DNA from: Clostridia bacterium
Lineage (GTDB): Bacteria; Bacillota_A; Clostridia; Christensenellales; UBA1242
Length of the DNA: 8,632 nucleotides
Assembly (NCBI GenBank): GCA_017466005.1
Contig: JAFTUZ010000112.1
Location: 1 to 8,632, forward strand
Direction of reading: 5' to 3'
Position 1 is the stretch's first letter, and every line of letters begins with the position of its first letter. This document shows, one piece after another, positions 1 through 6,230 of the stretch. The position numbers were made by a program, and so were the translations under genes. The notes beneath the pieces were generated by a model. That model worked only from the letters and a program-made list of their open reading frames with translations, was not told where the DNA came from and searched no databases.

Positions 1-743
1 CAAGGGTAGATGTTACCGCACTTGAAATAGAAGATAGTGAGGAAGATATTAAAAAGAAATTTTTAGAAACAAAATTCTCACGTTTGCCAGTTTATAAAAA
101 AGATATAGATAATATTGTTGGTGTGCTTTCGGAAAAAGACTTTTTTAGTGCCTTAATTACTAATCAAGATGCAAAAATAGAAACACTTATGACAAAACCT
201 ATGTTTGTTAATGAAAATATGAAACTAGACGATATGATTAGACAAATGCAAAAAGAAAAGAAGCATATTGCTGTTGTTTTAGATGAGCATGGTGGCACAA
301 GTGGAATTATAACCCTTGAAGATGCTATTGAAGAAGTTTGGGGCGAAATTTACGATGAGCACGATGAAGTTAACACAAAAGAAAACTTTATAAAAACTGC
401 TGAAAATACTTATATTGCAGACGCCGAAATAGAACTTGAAGAGTTATTTGAAAAATTAGAAATAGAGCATTTGCCAAGCAAAAATTATTCTAGCCTAGGT
501 GCATTCTTGTTTGAATTGGCAGAAAAAAGTGTTCCAAATCAAGACCAAGTGTTAGAGTTTATAACAGTAGATGAAAGGCTTGATGACGATGCTAAATATT
601 ATGAAGTTGTGGTTAAGTTGTTGTTTAAACTTATTAAAGTTGAAAATAAAAGAATTAGGGAAGTTGAAATAATTGTAGAAGAAGTTAATAACAACCCAAA
701 ACTAACCAGAACAGAAAACAAAGAAAATATAGAAAATGAATAA
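1..743 (+). CDS. CNNM/CorC (HlyC/CorC) family membrane protein, C-terminal part (5' end outside window)
   Basis: The reading frame is open from the window edge (first full codon at position 3) to TAA at 741-743, so only the cytosolic C-terminal part of the protein is visible, about 246 residues. It starts at the end of the typical TPRxDV-like segment (RVDVTALE), continues through a CBS pair (roughly 3-350, with SRLPVY and the hallmark DEHGGTSGIITLEDAIEE followed by GEI-DEHDE), and ends in a CorC_HlyC transporter-associated domain (roughly 400-690). The N-terminal CNNM/DUF21 membrane domain must lie upstream. Family members bind adenosine nucleotides and Mg2+ through the CBS pair and are linked to Mg2+ or other cation efflux or homeostasis; some were historically called hemolysins. 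The exact ion is inferred, not seen. The last 20 or so residues are a polar Asn/Glu/Lys-rich tail. The gene ends at a bidirectional terminator and converges on the DegV gene. Confidence 0.93.
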   Translation, partial: RVDVTALEIEDSEEDIKKKFLETKFSRLPVYKKDIDNIVGVLSEKDFFSALITNQDAKIETLMTKPMFVNENMKLDDMIRQMQKEKKHIAVVLDEHGGTSGIITLEDAIEEVWGEIYDEHDEVNTKENFIKTAENTYIADAEIELEELFEKLEIEHLPSKNYSSLGAFLFELAEKSVPNQDQVLEFITVDERLDDDAKYYEVVVKLLFKLIKVENKRIREVEIIVEEVNNNPKLTRTENKENIENE

Positions 744-768
744 AAAACAGGGAATATCCCTGTTTTTT
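742..768. terminator. Bidirectional Rho-independent terminator between convergent genes
   Basis: A perfect 12-bp inverted repeat has arms AAAAAACAGGGA (742-753) and TCCCTGTTTTTT (757-768) around a 3-nt loop. The A tract on one side and T tract on the other make it a terminator on both strands. It overlaps the stop codon of the CorC-like gene by two bases and lies 35 bases beyond the stop of the minus-strand DegV gene, so it can serve both. Confidence 0.9.
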
Positions 769-803
769 GTATGTTATATAGCAAAAAATTGCAATTTAAT
801 GCG

Positions 804-1685
804 TTAATTTTTGTTTAAATAATTATTTACAGCTATTGCTATTGCAAGTGCGCCAGGCCCTATATGGCAAGATACACTTAACGAAAGTTGGTCCACAAAA
901 CGGAAAGTTAATTTTGGGAAAGTTGAAATAATTTCTTGCTTAAATTTTTCTGCTTCTTCAAAATTTTGTGTGTGAGCAACCGAAACTGTCATAGCACCAT
1001 TTTCATATTCTTCTTTAAATTCGGTTTCTAATTCGTGTTTTATTTGTTGTATCATTTTCTTTTTACCCTGACCAGAAGAAAGGGCAAGTGCAAACTTATC
1101 AAAGTTTTCTCCCCTAGAACTTAATACAGGTTTTACACGCAACATAGAACCTAGTGCGGCAGCAGCGGGTTTAACTCGGCCACCTTTTTTAAGGTATTTT
1201 AAACTATTAAGCATTATATAAATAGAACTTTTGCTTTTTGTATTTTCCAAATATTCTTTTATTTCGGTAGCTGTTTTGCCTAATTTAACCATTGAAAGTG
1301 CTTCAAAAATACTTTCTTTTAAGGTAACTGATATTCTTAAATTATCTACAACCTGAACTTTACCATTAAAGTTTTCTGCTACTTGTTTGGCACTTGCACA
1401 AGAGCCACTTAATCCGCTGGTCATAGGTATATAAACAATTTCATCATATTCTTTTAAAATTTCTTCCCATAATTCTTGTAGCGAATATGGAGATGGTTGG
1501 GCAGTTGCTACATCTGCATCATTTTCAAGCATTTGATAAAATTGTTCCTGAGTAAGATTAATATCTTCAAAATATTCTTCTCCATTAACAGTAAAGGGCA
1601 TAGGAACAATAGTTATTCCTAGTTCTGGTGCTTCCGATTGAAGCAAACCAGAGTTAGAGTCGGTTACAATTTTAATTTTACTCAT
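804..1685 (-). CDS. DegV family (FakB-like) fatty-acid-binding protein
   Basis: This 293-residue protein has the full length and motif order of the DegV family: an N-terminal TDSNSG (residues 8-13), TAQPSP (61-66, the usual TSQPS), MTSGLSGS (88-95), D114 in the VVDN motif, LKKGGRVKPAAAALG (165-179) and the C-terminal HIGPGA (274-279). DegV/FakB proteins bind a single fatty acid in a buried pocket. In the FakA/FakB system they present it for phosphorylation, so that exogenous fatty acid can enter phospholipid synthesis. No fakA-like kinase is visible here, so use in that pathway is inference. The start is set by AAGGAG (complement of 1697-1702), 11 bases before the ATG at 1685-1683. The gene has its own promoter and ends at TAA (806-804), facing the CorC-like gene across a shared terminator, so it appears to be monocistronic. 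Confidence 0.93.
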   Translation of the reverse strand: MSKIKIVTDSNSGLLQSEAPELGITIVPMPFTVNGEEYFEDINLTQEQFYQMLENDADVATAQPSPYSLQELWEEILKEYDEIVYIPMTSGLSGSCASAKQVAENFNGKVQVVDNLRISVTLKESIFEALSMVKLGKTATEIKEYLENTKSKSSIYIMLNSLKYLKKGGRVKPAAAALGSMLRVKPVLSSRGENFDKFALALSSGQGKKKMIQQIKHELETEFKEEYENGAMTVSVAHTQNFEEAEKFKQEIISTFPKLTFRFVDQLSLSVSCHIGPGALAIAIAVNNYLNKN

Positions 1686-1743
1686 TTGTTATAATTCTCC
1701 TTAAAATAAGTTAACAAAAGCACAATATTTGTAGTATAGGTTT

Positions 1744-1773
1744 AGTATAGCAAAAAATAGTGCATTAAGTCAA
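1744..1773 (-). promoter_or_regulatory. Sigma-A-type promoter of the DegV gene
   Basis: Read on the minus strand, TTGACT (complement of 1768-1773) is followed after 18 bases by TATACT (complement of 1744-1749). Both hexamers differ from consensus at one position. Transcription would start near 1737, giving a leader of about 50 nt that contains the AAGGAG ribosome binding site. Confidence 0.7.
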
Positions 1774-1896
1774 TTATATTAGATGTATAAAAAAATACAA
1801 AATATGCCAAATTTAGTAAATATGTAATAATCTATTAATTTTTGGCTTAATTTTTAACTTATTTAAGAATTATATAATTAAAATATTATATCAATG

Positions 1897-1925
1897 TTGT
1901 GTTTATTGCTTTATTATGATATAAT
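1897..1925 (+). promoter_or_regulatory. Extended -10 promoter of the InlB-repeat surface protein
   Basis: A perfect TATAAT (1920-1925) is preceded by TGA (1917-1919), a TGn extended -10. A weak -35, TTGTGT (1897-1902), sits 17 bases upstream. The predicted start of transcription is about 30 bases before the ATG, which leaves room for the AAAGGG ribosome binding site (1948-1953). Confidence 0.65.
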
Positions 1926-1961
1926 TTATTTCATAAAATTAACTTTTAAAGGGAATAAATT

Positions 1962-2819
1962 ATGTTTAAAACAAAAAATATTTGTATATCAATGTTTTTA
2001 TTAATAGCATTTATTTTATCTTTAAGTTTTGGCGGAGTTGTGTATGCAAATACCAATTATGACTACAACATAAATTATTATTTAAATAATGGTCAAAACA
2101 ATGCTGAAAATCCAGATGGGTATAACACGGGGCAAGAAATTATTTTAAAAGATGCAGTAAAAGATGGCTATAAATTTATTGGTTGGTATGAAGATGAAAG
2201 TTATGCCGAAAGTAGTAAAATAGAAAAAATAGAAGTAAATTTTACAAAAGAATTAGATTTATATGCAAAATTTGAAAAATTATATAGTATTAACTATGTT
2301 TTAAATGGTGGTAATAACCATATAGATAACCCTACCGAAGTTTACCGTTCGCTAGGAGATGTGGAACTTAAAAATGCTTCTAAATCTGGTTTTACATTTA
2401 AAGGCTGGTATAAAAACGCTAATTTTAGTGCCGAAAGTAAAGTAACAGAGATAGATTCAACTTTGGTTAATTCAAATATAACATTATATGCTTATTTTAG
2501 CGAATCTAGCATTGGTTTGGGTGCTGGAACACAAAATAATAACAATAATTTATTATGGTTATGGATTGTTTTGGGTGTTGTTTGGGGCTGTGTGTTAGTG
2601 CTTGTTATTTTATGGTTGTTTGTTTTAAAGAAAACACTTATATTCAAAAAAGGTAACTACGAAATTGCTCGTGTTAGTTTAAAATGGGGGCAAGAAATTA
2701 AATTCCCTAAAAATTTAGGCGATTGCAACTGGTGTTATGGCAAAAATGAAAAATTATTTACTCGTAAAAAGATGGGATTATTTAATCAAACTGTTTATTT
2801 TAAGGGTAAAAACGATTAA
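1962..2819 (+). CDS. Membrane-anchored surface protein with two InlB B-repeats
   Basis: This 285-residue protein has, in order: a basic N-terminus and hydrophobic core ending in VYA (residues 27-29), read as a signal peptide cleaved before N30; one InlB B-repeat (Listeria-Bacteroides/Flg_new type, about 33-105, with GYKFIGWYEDE and LYAKFEK); a second repeat (about 107-180, with GFTFKGWYKNA and LYAYFSE); a Ser/Gly/Asn linker; a Trp-rich transmembrane helix (about 197-223); then KK and a roughly 60-residue basic tail expected in the cytosol. InlB B-repeats are small beta-grasp-like modules common in adhesins and other surface proteins. There is no LPXTG sorting signal, so anchoring is through the helix. 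The tail carries GQEI (243-246), C255/C258 and QTVYFKGK, resembling a degenerate B-repeat. The ATG follows AAAGGG at a suitable distance. The gene stands alone with its own promoter and is followed by a cloverleaf element. The ligand is unknown. Confidence 0.85.
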   Translation: MFKTKNICISMFLLIAFILSLSFGGVVYANTNYDYNINYYLNNGQNNAENPDGYNTGQEIILKDAVKDGYKFIGWYEDESYAESSKIEKIEVNFTKELDLYAKFEKLYSINYVLNGGNNHIDNPTEVYRSLGDVELKNASKSGFTFKGWYKNANFSAESKVTEIDSTLVNSNITLYAYFSESSIGLGAGTQNNNNNLLWLWIVLGVVWGCVLVLVILWLFVLKKTLIFKKGNYEIARVSLKWGQEIKFPKNLGDCNWCYGKNEKLFTRKKMGLFNQTVYFKGKND

Positions 2820-2844
2820 TTATTATTGATTTTATAAAATAGGT

Positions 2845-2932
2845 GGGCAATAAAACTGTCCGCTTGTTTTTCAAGCGGACAAAGGCAAGGCAATAAGCCT
2901 TGCCTGCACACATTGTGTGCGTTTTATTGCCC
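2845..2932 (+). repeat. 88-nt cloverleaf-type structured element, copy 1
   Basis: A perfect 12-bp closing stem, GGGCAATAAAAC (2845-2856) with GTTTTATTGCCC (2921-2932), encloses three consecutive hairpins. Hairpin 1 is TGTCCGCTTG/CAAGCGGACA (2857-2881, 10 bp, loop of five T). Hairpin 2 is AGGCAAGGC/GCCTTGCCT (2883-2905, 9 bp, loop AATAA). Hairpin 3 is GCACAC/GTGTGC (2906-2920, 6 bp, loop ATT). The only unpaired base in the junction is A2882. About 74 of 88 bases are paired and G+C is 42 of 88, well above the surroundings. It starts 25 nt after the stop of the InlB-repeat gene. No T-tract follows, so it is not an ordinary terminator. Strand is given as that of the upstream gene; the element could act as RNA or as a DNA cruciform. 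Confidence 0.85.
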
Positions 2933-2943
2933 GTAAAACATAC

Positions 2944-2964
2944 TAGGAATGATTACTAGTTTTG
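2944..2964. repeat. 21-nt dyad repeat, copy 1 (possible operator)
   Basis: This sequence matches the one at 3079-3099 at 18 of 21 positions. The shared core is TAGGAATnATTnCTAGTTT, an imperfect dyad. It lies just beyond the cloverleaf element and about 200 bases upstream of the promoter of the GT8 gene. Confidence 0.45.
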
Positions 2965-3078
2965 AAAAATGCTTTTAAAAATCTATATTAATCAGCAAAA
3001 AGTTAGTCAATTTAGCTTAAATTATTTAAAAATTTATATAAACAAAATTAAAATGTTAATTTTGGGCTTAAATAAAAG

Positions 3079-3099
3079 TAGGAATTATTCCTAGTTTGG
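3079..3099. repeat. 21-nt dyad repeat, copy 2 (possible operator)
   Basis: This second copy of the TAGGAATnATTnCTAGTTT sequence is a perfect dyad in its core: TAGGAA (3079-3084) and TTCCTA (3088-3093) around a 3-nt centre. It lies 41 bases upstream of the -35 box of the GT8 promoter, a position suited to an activator site. That role is inferred from position and symmetry only. Confidence 0.45.
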
Positions 3100-3140
3100 T
3101 GTTTTTGGGCTTGGTAAAGGTAGAATATTAATAAAAACTC

Positions 3141-3169
3141 TTTACAAATACATAAAATAATGATATTCT
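3141..3169 (+). promoter_or_regulatory. Promoter of the GT8-GT4-manA operon
   Basis: TTTACA (3141-3146) is followed after 17 bases by TATTCT (3164-3169), with TGA directly before the -10 (3161-3163, extended -10). Start of transcription would be near 3176, giving a leader of about 70 nt that contains a short hairpin. Confidence 0.65.
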
Positions 3170-3203
3170 TATAGTTGAAAATTTTGTGGGCAAAACTAAT
3201 GAA

Positions 3204-3222
3204 AAAATGTTGTAAACATTTT
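3204..3222 (+). other. Leader hairpin upstream of the GT8 gene
   Basis: AAAATGTT (3204-3211) and AACATTTT (3215-3222) form an 8-bp perfect inverted repeat with a 3-nt GTA loop. It lies in the predicted 5' leader and ends 13 bases before the AAAGGAAA ribosome binding site (from 3236). With only two G-C pairs it is weak. It could also be a small operator. Confidence 0.3.
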
Positions 3223-3247
3223 ATAAAGTTAAAACAAAGGAAATTTT

Positions 3248-4075
3248 ATGATAAATATTTTTTATTGTACCGATAATAAATTGTTCACGCAACAATTAAT
3301 GAGTGTTATAACTTTGGTTAATAACACTAACGAAGCATTAAATATAATTAATTTAACTGTAGAAGTGCCAGAGTATAAAAAGTTTAGTAAAAAAACAACT
3401 GAAGCACAGGATAAATATATAGAGAATATAGTTAAGGCAAAAAATCCTGAAAGTAAATGGCAATCTTTAGATGTGTCTGATTTATTCCGCAAACACTTGC
3501 TTAAAGGTGTTAATATGGAAAATAAATTTTACAGTATGTTTGTTACTGTGCGCTTACTTGCTCACTTAATTCCTGAATTAGGTGATAAGGCTATATATTT
3601 AGATTCTGACACAATAATTTCTGGTGATATAAAAGAACTTTGGGATTTAGATATTACAAATTATCATATTGCAGGAAGAAGAGATAGCGGAAGGCCAGGT
3701 TTTAAATATTTACAAAGTGGTGTTATGCTTTTAAATTTAAAATCTATTAGAGAAGAAGGTATTTTTGCTAGGGCTTGCGATATGATAGTAAATGAAAAAA
3801 TTGGTGTTTATTTAGATATGACCGCTATAAATAAAGCAATACCAAATAAGAAAAAGAAAGTTTTTGATAAAAAATTTAACTGCTATAAATATAAAAAGAA
3901 CAATGTTATTCATCACGTGTGTGCTTTAAGAGAAGGAAAATTTCCACTAATCGGAAAATGGTGGCACCGTATTAAAATAGATGAACTAGACTTGTTAAAA
4001 AAATATCAACCAGAATATGCGCATTTGGTTGATGATATGTACAAACGTATGGCTGAAAATCCAGAGTTATTTTAA
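3248..4075 (+). CDS. Glycosyltransferase family 8 protein
   Basis: This 275-residue protein has the GT8 (GT-A fold, retaining) pattern: an N-terminal strand with FYCTDN (residues 5-10), AIYLDSDTII (115-124) containing the DxD motif D119-S-D121 that binds the divalent metal and sugar nucleotide, LQSGVMLLNL (155-164), YLDMTAIN (188-195) where GT8 enzymes usually have D-Q-D-x-x-N, and a C-terminal IHHVC with H222/H223 in the place of the last metal ligand. Family members use UDP-glucose or UDP-galactose in LPS, glycolipid or surface-glycan synthesis. No signal or membrane segment is seen, so it should work at the cytosolic membrane face. The ATG follows AAAGGAAA at good spacing. It is the first gene of an operon: its stop codon overlaps the ribosome binding site of the GT4 gene, implying joint expression. 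Donor and acceptor sugars are not readable from the sequence. Confidence 0.88.
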   Translation: MINIFYCTDNKLFTQQLMSVITLVNNTNEALNIINLTVEVPEYKKFSKKTTEAQDKYIENIVKAKNPESKWQSLDVSDLFRKHLLKGVNMENKFYSMFVTVRLLAHLIPELGDKAIYLDSDTIISGDIKELWDLDITNYHIAGRRDSGRPGFKYLQSGVMLLNLKSIREEGIFARACDMIVNEKIGVYLDMTAINKAIPNKKKKVFDKKFNCYKYKKNNVIHHVCALREGKFPLIGKWWHRIKIDELDLLKKYQPEYAHLVDDMYKRMAENPELF

Positions 4076-4083
4076 GGAGTGCT

Positions 4084-5385
4084 ATGGAAAAAAGAAAATT
4101 AAATGTATTAATGGGAATGGACGTTTATCTTCCAGATACAGATGGCGTAATAAACTGTATGAAAAACTATGTTTTGCAGGGAATGAATGATGTAAACATA
4201 ACCGTTATTGCACCTAAAAACAAACGTGGATATGTAGATGATGTACCTTATAAAATATACCGTTGTAAAAGTATGCATATTCCTTTTATAAATCAGTATT
4301 ATGGTATGCCAACGCAAGACCGTAAGTTTGTAGAAAATGTTAAAAGTCAGAAATATGATATTGTTCATGTTCATTCGCCATTTAATATGTGTAAATTTGC
4401 AATTAAAGTAGCAAAAGAACAAAATATTCCTATTGTGGCAACTTTCCATACAAATTTTAGGCTTATTATAAAAAGTTTGGTTGCTAGTAAAAGTTTAACT
4501 GAAAGTATTGTTGCAAGTATTGGTAGAACATATCAAAAAATGGACGAAGTTTTTGTTTGTAGTAATAATATTGCAGAGCAAGCAAGGTCGTTTGGATATA
4601 CTGGTAAGCTAACTGTTTTACCTTTTGGAACAGAACTTGAAAAAACAGAAGATGTACAGCCATTAATAGAAAAAGCAAACGAAGAATTTAAGTTAGATAA
4701 AGATTTATTTTTAGGTGTGTTTATTGGTAGAGTTATGCCTTTAAAAAGGATAGATTTTATTTTAGAAGCACTTAAAATTGTAAAAGACCAGGGTTATAAG
4801 TTTAATTTTTATGTGGTTGGAAAAGGTGCCGATATGAAACGCCTTAAAAAACTATGTACTAAATTAGAGTTAGATAATGAAGTTAAGTTTTTGGGCTTTA
4901 TTCCACGAGAGCAATTTCCGTTGGTTAATGCTAGGGCAGATTTATTATTATTCCCATCTATATATGATAACTTTGGGCTTGTTAAAATAGAAGCAGCGGC
5001 ATATAAAACAGCAGGATTGTTTGTTGAAAATACAAATGCTGGTGCTGGAATTATAGATGGCCAAAATGGTTATCTTTCAAAAGATGATGTAAATGAATTT
5101 GCAAAGAAAATTATATATTGTATTGAACATAGAGAAGAATTAAAGCAAGTTGGGCAAAATGCACAAGATACAATTTATATGCACTGGAAAGATGCAACAA
5201 AATTGTTGATTGATAAGTATTATGAAATTGTTGAAAACTGGGAAGGGCGAGAAGAAAAGAGTAAAAAGAAATCTAAAAAACAAATTAGCATAGAAGAAAC
5301 AAAATTGGAAGATAAGAAAAAAGCTAAAAAGATTGCTAACAGTTATAAACAAAAATCAAAAAAGAAAACAAAGCTTGCTATGTAA
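4084..5385 (+). CDS. Glycosyltransferase family 4 (GT-B) protein with Lys-rich C-terminal tail
   Basis: This 433-residue protein has a GT-B fold. The N-terminal acceptor half includes DVYLPDTDGV (13-22), HVHSPF (95-100) and VATFHTNF (118-125). The C-terminal nucleotide-sugar half has FIGRVMPLKRID (213-224), YVVGKG (243-248), FLGFIPRE (269-276) and PSIYDNFGLVKIEAAA (291-306). The last is the retaining-GT4 EX7E motif with Asp in the first place (D295, E303), as in a subset of Gram-positive GT4 enzymes. From about residue 390 a roughly 44-residue tail is dominated by Lys, suited to binding acidic membrane lipids. Related enzymes glycosylate diacylglycerol or surface-polymer acceptors at the cytosolic face of the membrane, and the GT8 partner fits sequential sugar addition. 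AAGGAG (4074-4079) overlaps the stop codon of the GT8 gene and sits only 4 bases before the ATG, indicating translational linkage. Sugar and acceptor are not determined. Confidence 0.88.
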   Translation: MEKRKLNVLMGMDVYLPDTDGVINCMKNYVLQGMNDVNITVIAPKNKRGYVDDVPYKIYRCKSMHIPFINQYYGMPTQDRKFVENVKSQKYDIVHVHSPFNMCKFAIKVAKEQNIPIVATFHTNFRLIIKSLVASKSLTESIVASIGRTYQKMDEVFVCSNNIAEQARSFGYTGKLTVLPFGTELEKTEDVQPLIEKANEEFKLDKDLFLGVFIGRVMPLKRIDFILEALKIVKDQGYKFNFYVVGKGADMKRLKKLCTKLELDNEVKFLGFIPREQFPLVNARADLLLFPSIYDNFGLVKIEAAAYKTAGLFVENTNAGAGIIDGQNGYLSKDDVNEFAKKIIYCIEHREELKQVGQNAQDTIYMHWKDATKLLIDKYYEIVENWEGREEKSKKKSKKQISIEETKLEDKKKAKKIANSYKQKSKKKTKLAM

Positions 5386-5393
5386 ATTAAGTT

Positions 5394-5419
5394 TTAAAAT
5401 TGTTGAGAAACAATTTTAA
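5394..5419 (+). other. Intercistronic stem-loop with GAGA tetraloop
   Basis: TTAAAATTGTT (5394-5404) and AACAATTTTAA (5409-5419) form an 11-bp perfect stem closed by GAGA, a GNRA-type tetraloop. It fills most of the 49-base gap between the GT4 and manA genes and is not followed by a T tract. A processing or mRNA-stability hairpin that sets the relative expression of manA is more likely than a terminator. Confidence 0.5.
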
Positions 5420-5434
5420 GAGATGTGAGGTTTT

Positions 5435-6208
5435 ATGAGATTTATTAAATTAGCTGAAGATATTGTTCCAAAAGTGTGGGGCAGAGAAATTATATTTTCA
5501 AACAAAGAAATAGAAGATGTTTTAAACAAAAAAGCACCTTTACTTATTAAAATTATAGAAACTAATCAAGACCTTTCTTATCAGGTTCACCCAAGTAAAG
5601 AAAGTTATGAAGAACTTGGTGAAGTTGGTACAAAAAACGAAGCTTGGTATGTTTTAAATAGTGCTCCGGATTCTAAAATTGGGCTTGGTGTTAAAATTGA
5701 TGATAAAAAACTTTTGCGTGAATGTTTTGAAAACGGAAAAGTTGATGAAATTGTAAACTATTATAATATTTGGAAAAACGATTTTGTTTATATTGAAAGC
5801 GGTACTTTACATATGTTGGGTAAAAATATGGAAGTATTAGAAGTTCAACAAAACAATGATATTACATATCGTGTTTATGATTATGGTAGGGGCAGAGAAA
5901 TGCACCTTGACCAAGGTATGTTATCTTTAAATACACGCAACAATTCTAAAATCAAAGTGGGTAGTAACATTGATTTTGAAAATGAAAACTTTATTATGCA
6001 CAAGCAAAATATAAAGGGCAAGCAGGAAATAGATGTTTCTGGGCATAAATATTGTTACATTGTACCTTTAAGTGGTGATGGTAGAATTGTTGTAGATGGT
6101 ACCGAGTATGTTTTAGAGCCTAAAAAATGCTATTATTTAGAAGCAGATGTTGTTACTTTGATAGGTAGATGTGAAATTATGTTTGTATATGAAAAAGAGA
6201 GTGATTAG
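5435..6208 (+). CDS. manA: Mannose-6-phosphate isomerase, class I (short Gram-positive type)
   Basis: This enzyme interconverts fructose 6-phosphate and mannose 6-phosphate in the cytosol and needs zinc. The sequence shows the cupin zinc site: Q50 and H52 in SYQVHPS, E69 in KNEAWYVL and H126 in SGTLHMLGK. The downstream EVLEVQQNNDITYRVYDYGR (133-152) is a family hallmark and includes R146, corresponding to the catalytic Arg. At 257 residues it is shorter than Bacillus-type ManA (about 315), with a compact second cupin half (about 190-255), but no key residue is missing. The ATG follows a modest GTGAGG site, and no separate promoter is seen in the 49-base gap, so it is probably transcribed with the two glycosyltransferase genes. 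In that context it may feed mannose 6-phosphate toward GDP-mannose for glycan synthesis, although use of mannose as a carbon source is equally possible. The terminator overlaps its stop codon. Confidence 0.93.
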   Translation: MRFIKLAEDIVPKVWGREIIFSNKEIEDVLNKKAPLLIKIIETNQDLSYQVHPSKESYEELGEVGTKNEAWYVLNSAPDSKIGLGVKIDDKKLLRECFENGKVDEIVNYYNIWKNDFVYIESGTLHMLGKNMEVLEVQQNNDITYRVYDYGRGREMHLDQGMLSLNTRNNSKIKVGSNIDFENENFIMHKQNIKGKQEIDVSGHKYCYIVPLSGDGRIVVDGTEYVLEPKKCYYLEADVVTLIGRCEIMFVYEKESD

Positions 6209-6226
6209 TTTTACTTCTCTTTTTTT
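6192..6226 (+). terminator. Rho-independent terminator of the manA operon
   Basis: AAAAAGAGA (6192-6200) pairs with TCTCTTTTT (6216-6224). Two further pairs (GT with AC, one bulged T) extend the stem inward, and the T tract runs to 6226. The stem overlaps the manA stop codon (6206-6208), which lies in the loop. Confidence 0.75.
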
Positions 6227-6230
6227 ATTT

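Larger units (their letters stand above)
2820..3247. other. Intergenic region with structured element, dyad repeats and promoter
   Basis: I see no convincing gene in this 428-base stretch. It contains an 88-nt cloverleaf-type inverted-repeat element (2845-2932), two related 21-nt dyad sequences (2944-2964 and 3079-3099), a promoter (3141-3169) and a leader hairpin (3204-3222). The A/T-rich DNA from about 2965 to 3078 holds nothing I can identify. There is no T-tract terminator after the preceding gene. Confidence 0.8.

Noticed and set aside
781..792. GCAAAAAATTGC inverted repeat near the DegV stop
   Set aside because: It has a four-base stem only and lies beside a much stronger terminator; it is expected by chance in A/T-rich DNA.
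2845..2932. tRNA or tRNA-like gene
   Set aside because: The fold is a cloverleaf in outline only: the closing stem is 12 bp rather than 7, there is no TTCGA-type T loop, no 7-nt anticodon loop and no CCA. The same holds for 6231-6318.
2969..3094. 41-codon plus-strand ORF in the intergenic region
   Set aside because: It has no ribosome binding site, an A/T-driven Ile/Lys/Asn composition, and it runs into the second dyad repeat. It reads as chance.
2944..3099. CRISPR array
   Set aside because: There are only two imperfect copies, 135 bp apart, with no regular spacers and no cas genes.
4108..4449. Minus-strand ORF of 113 codons opposite the GT4 gene
   Set aside because: It is antisense to a clear glycosyltransferase with intact motifs, has no ribosome binding site of note and looks like an AT-rich antisense translation.
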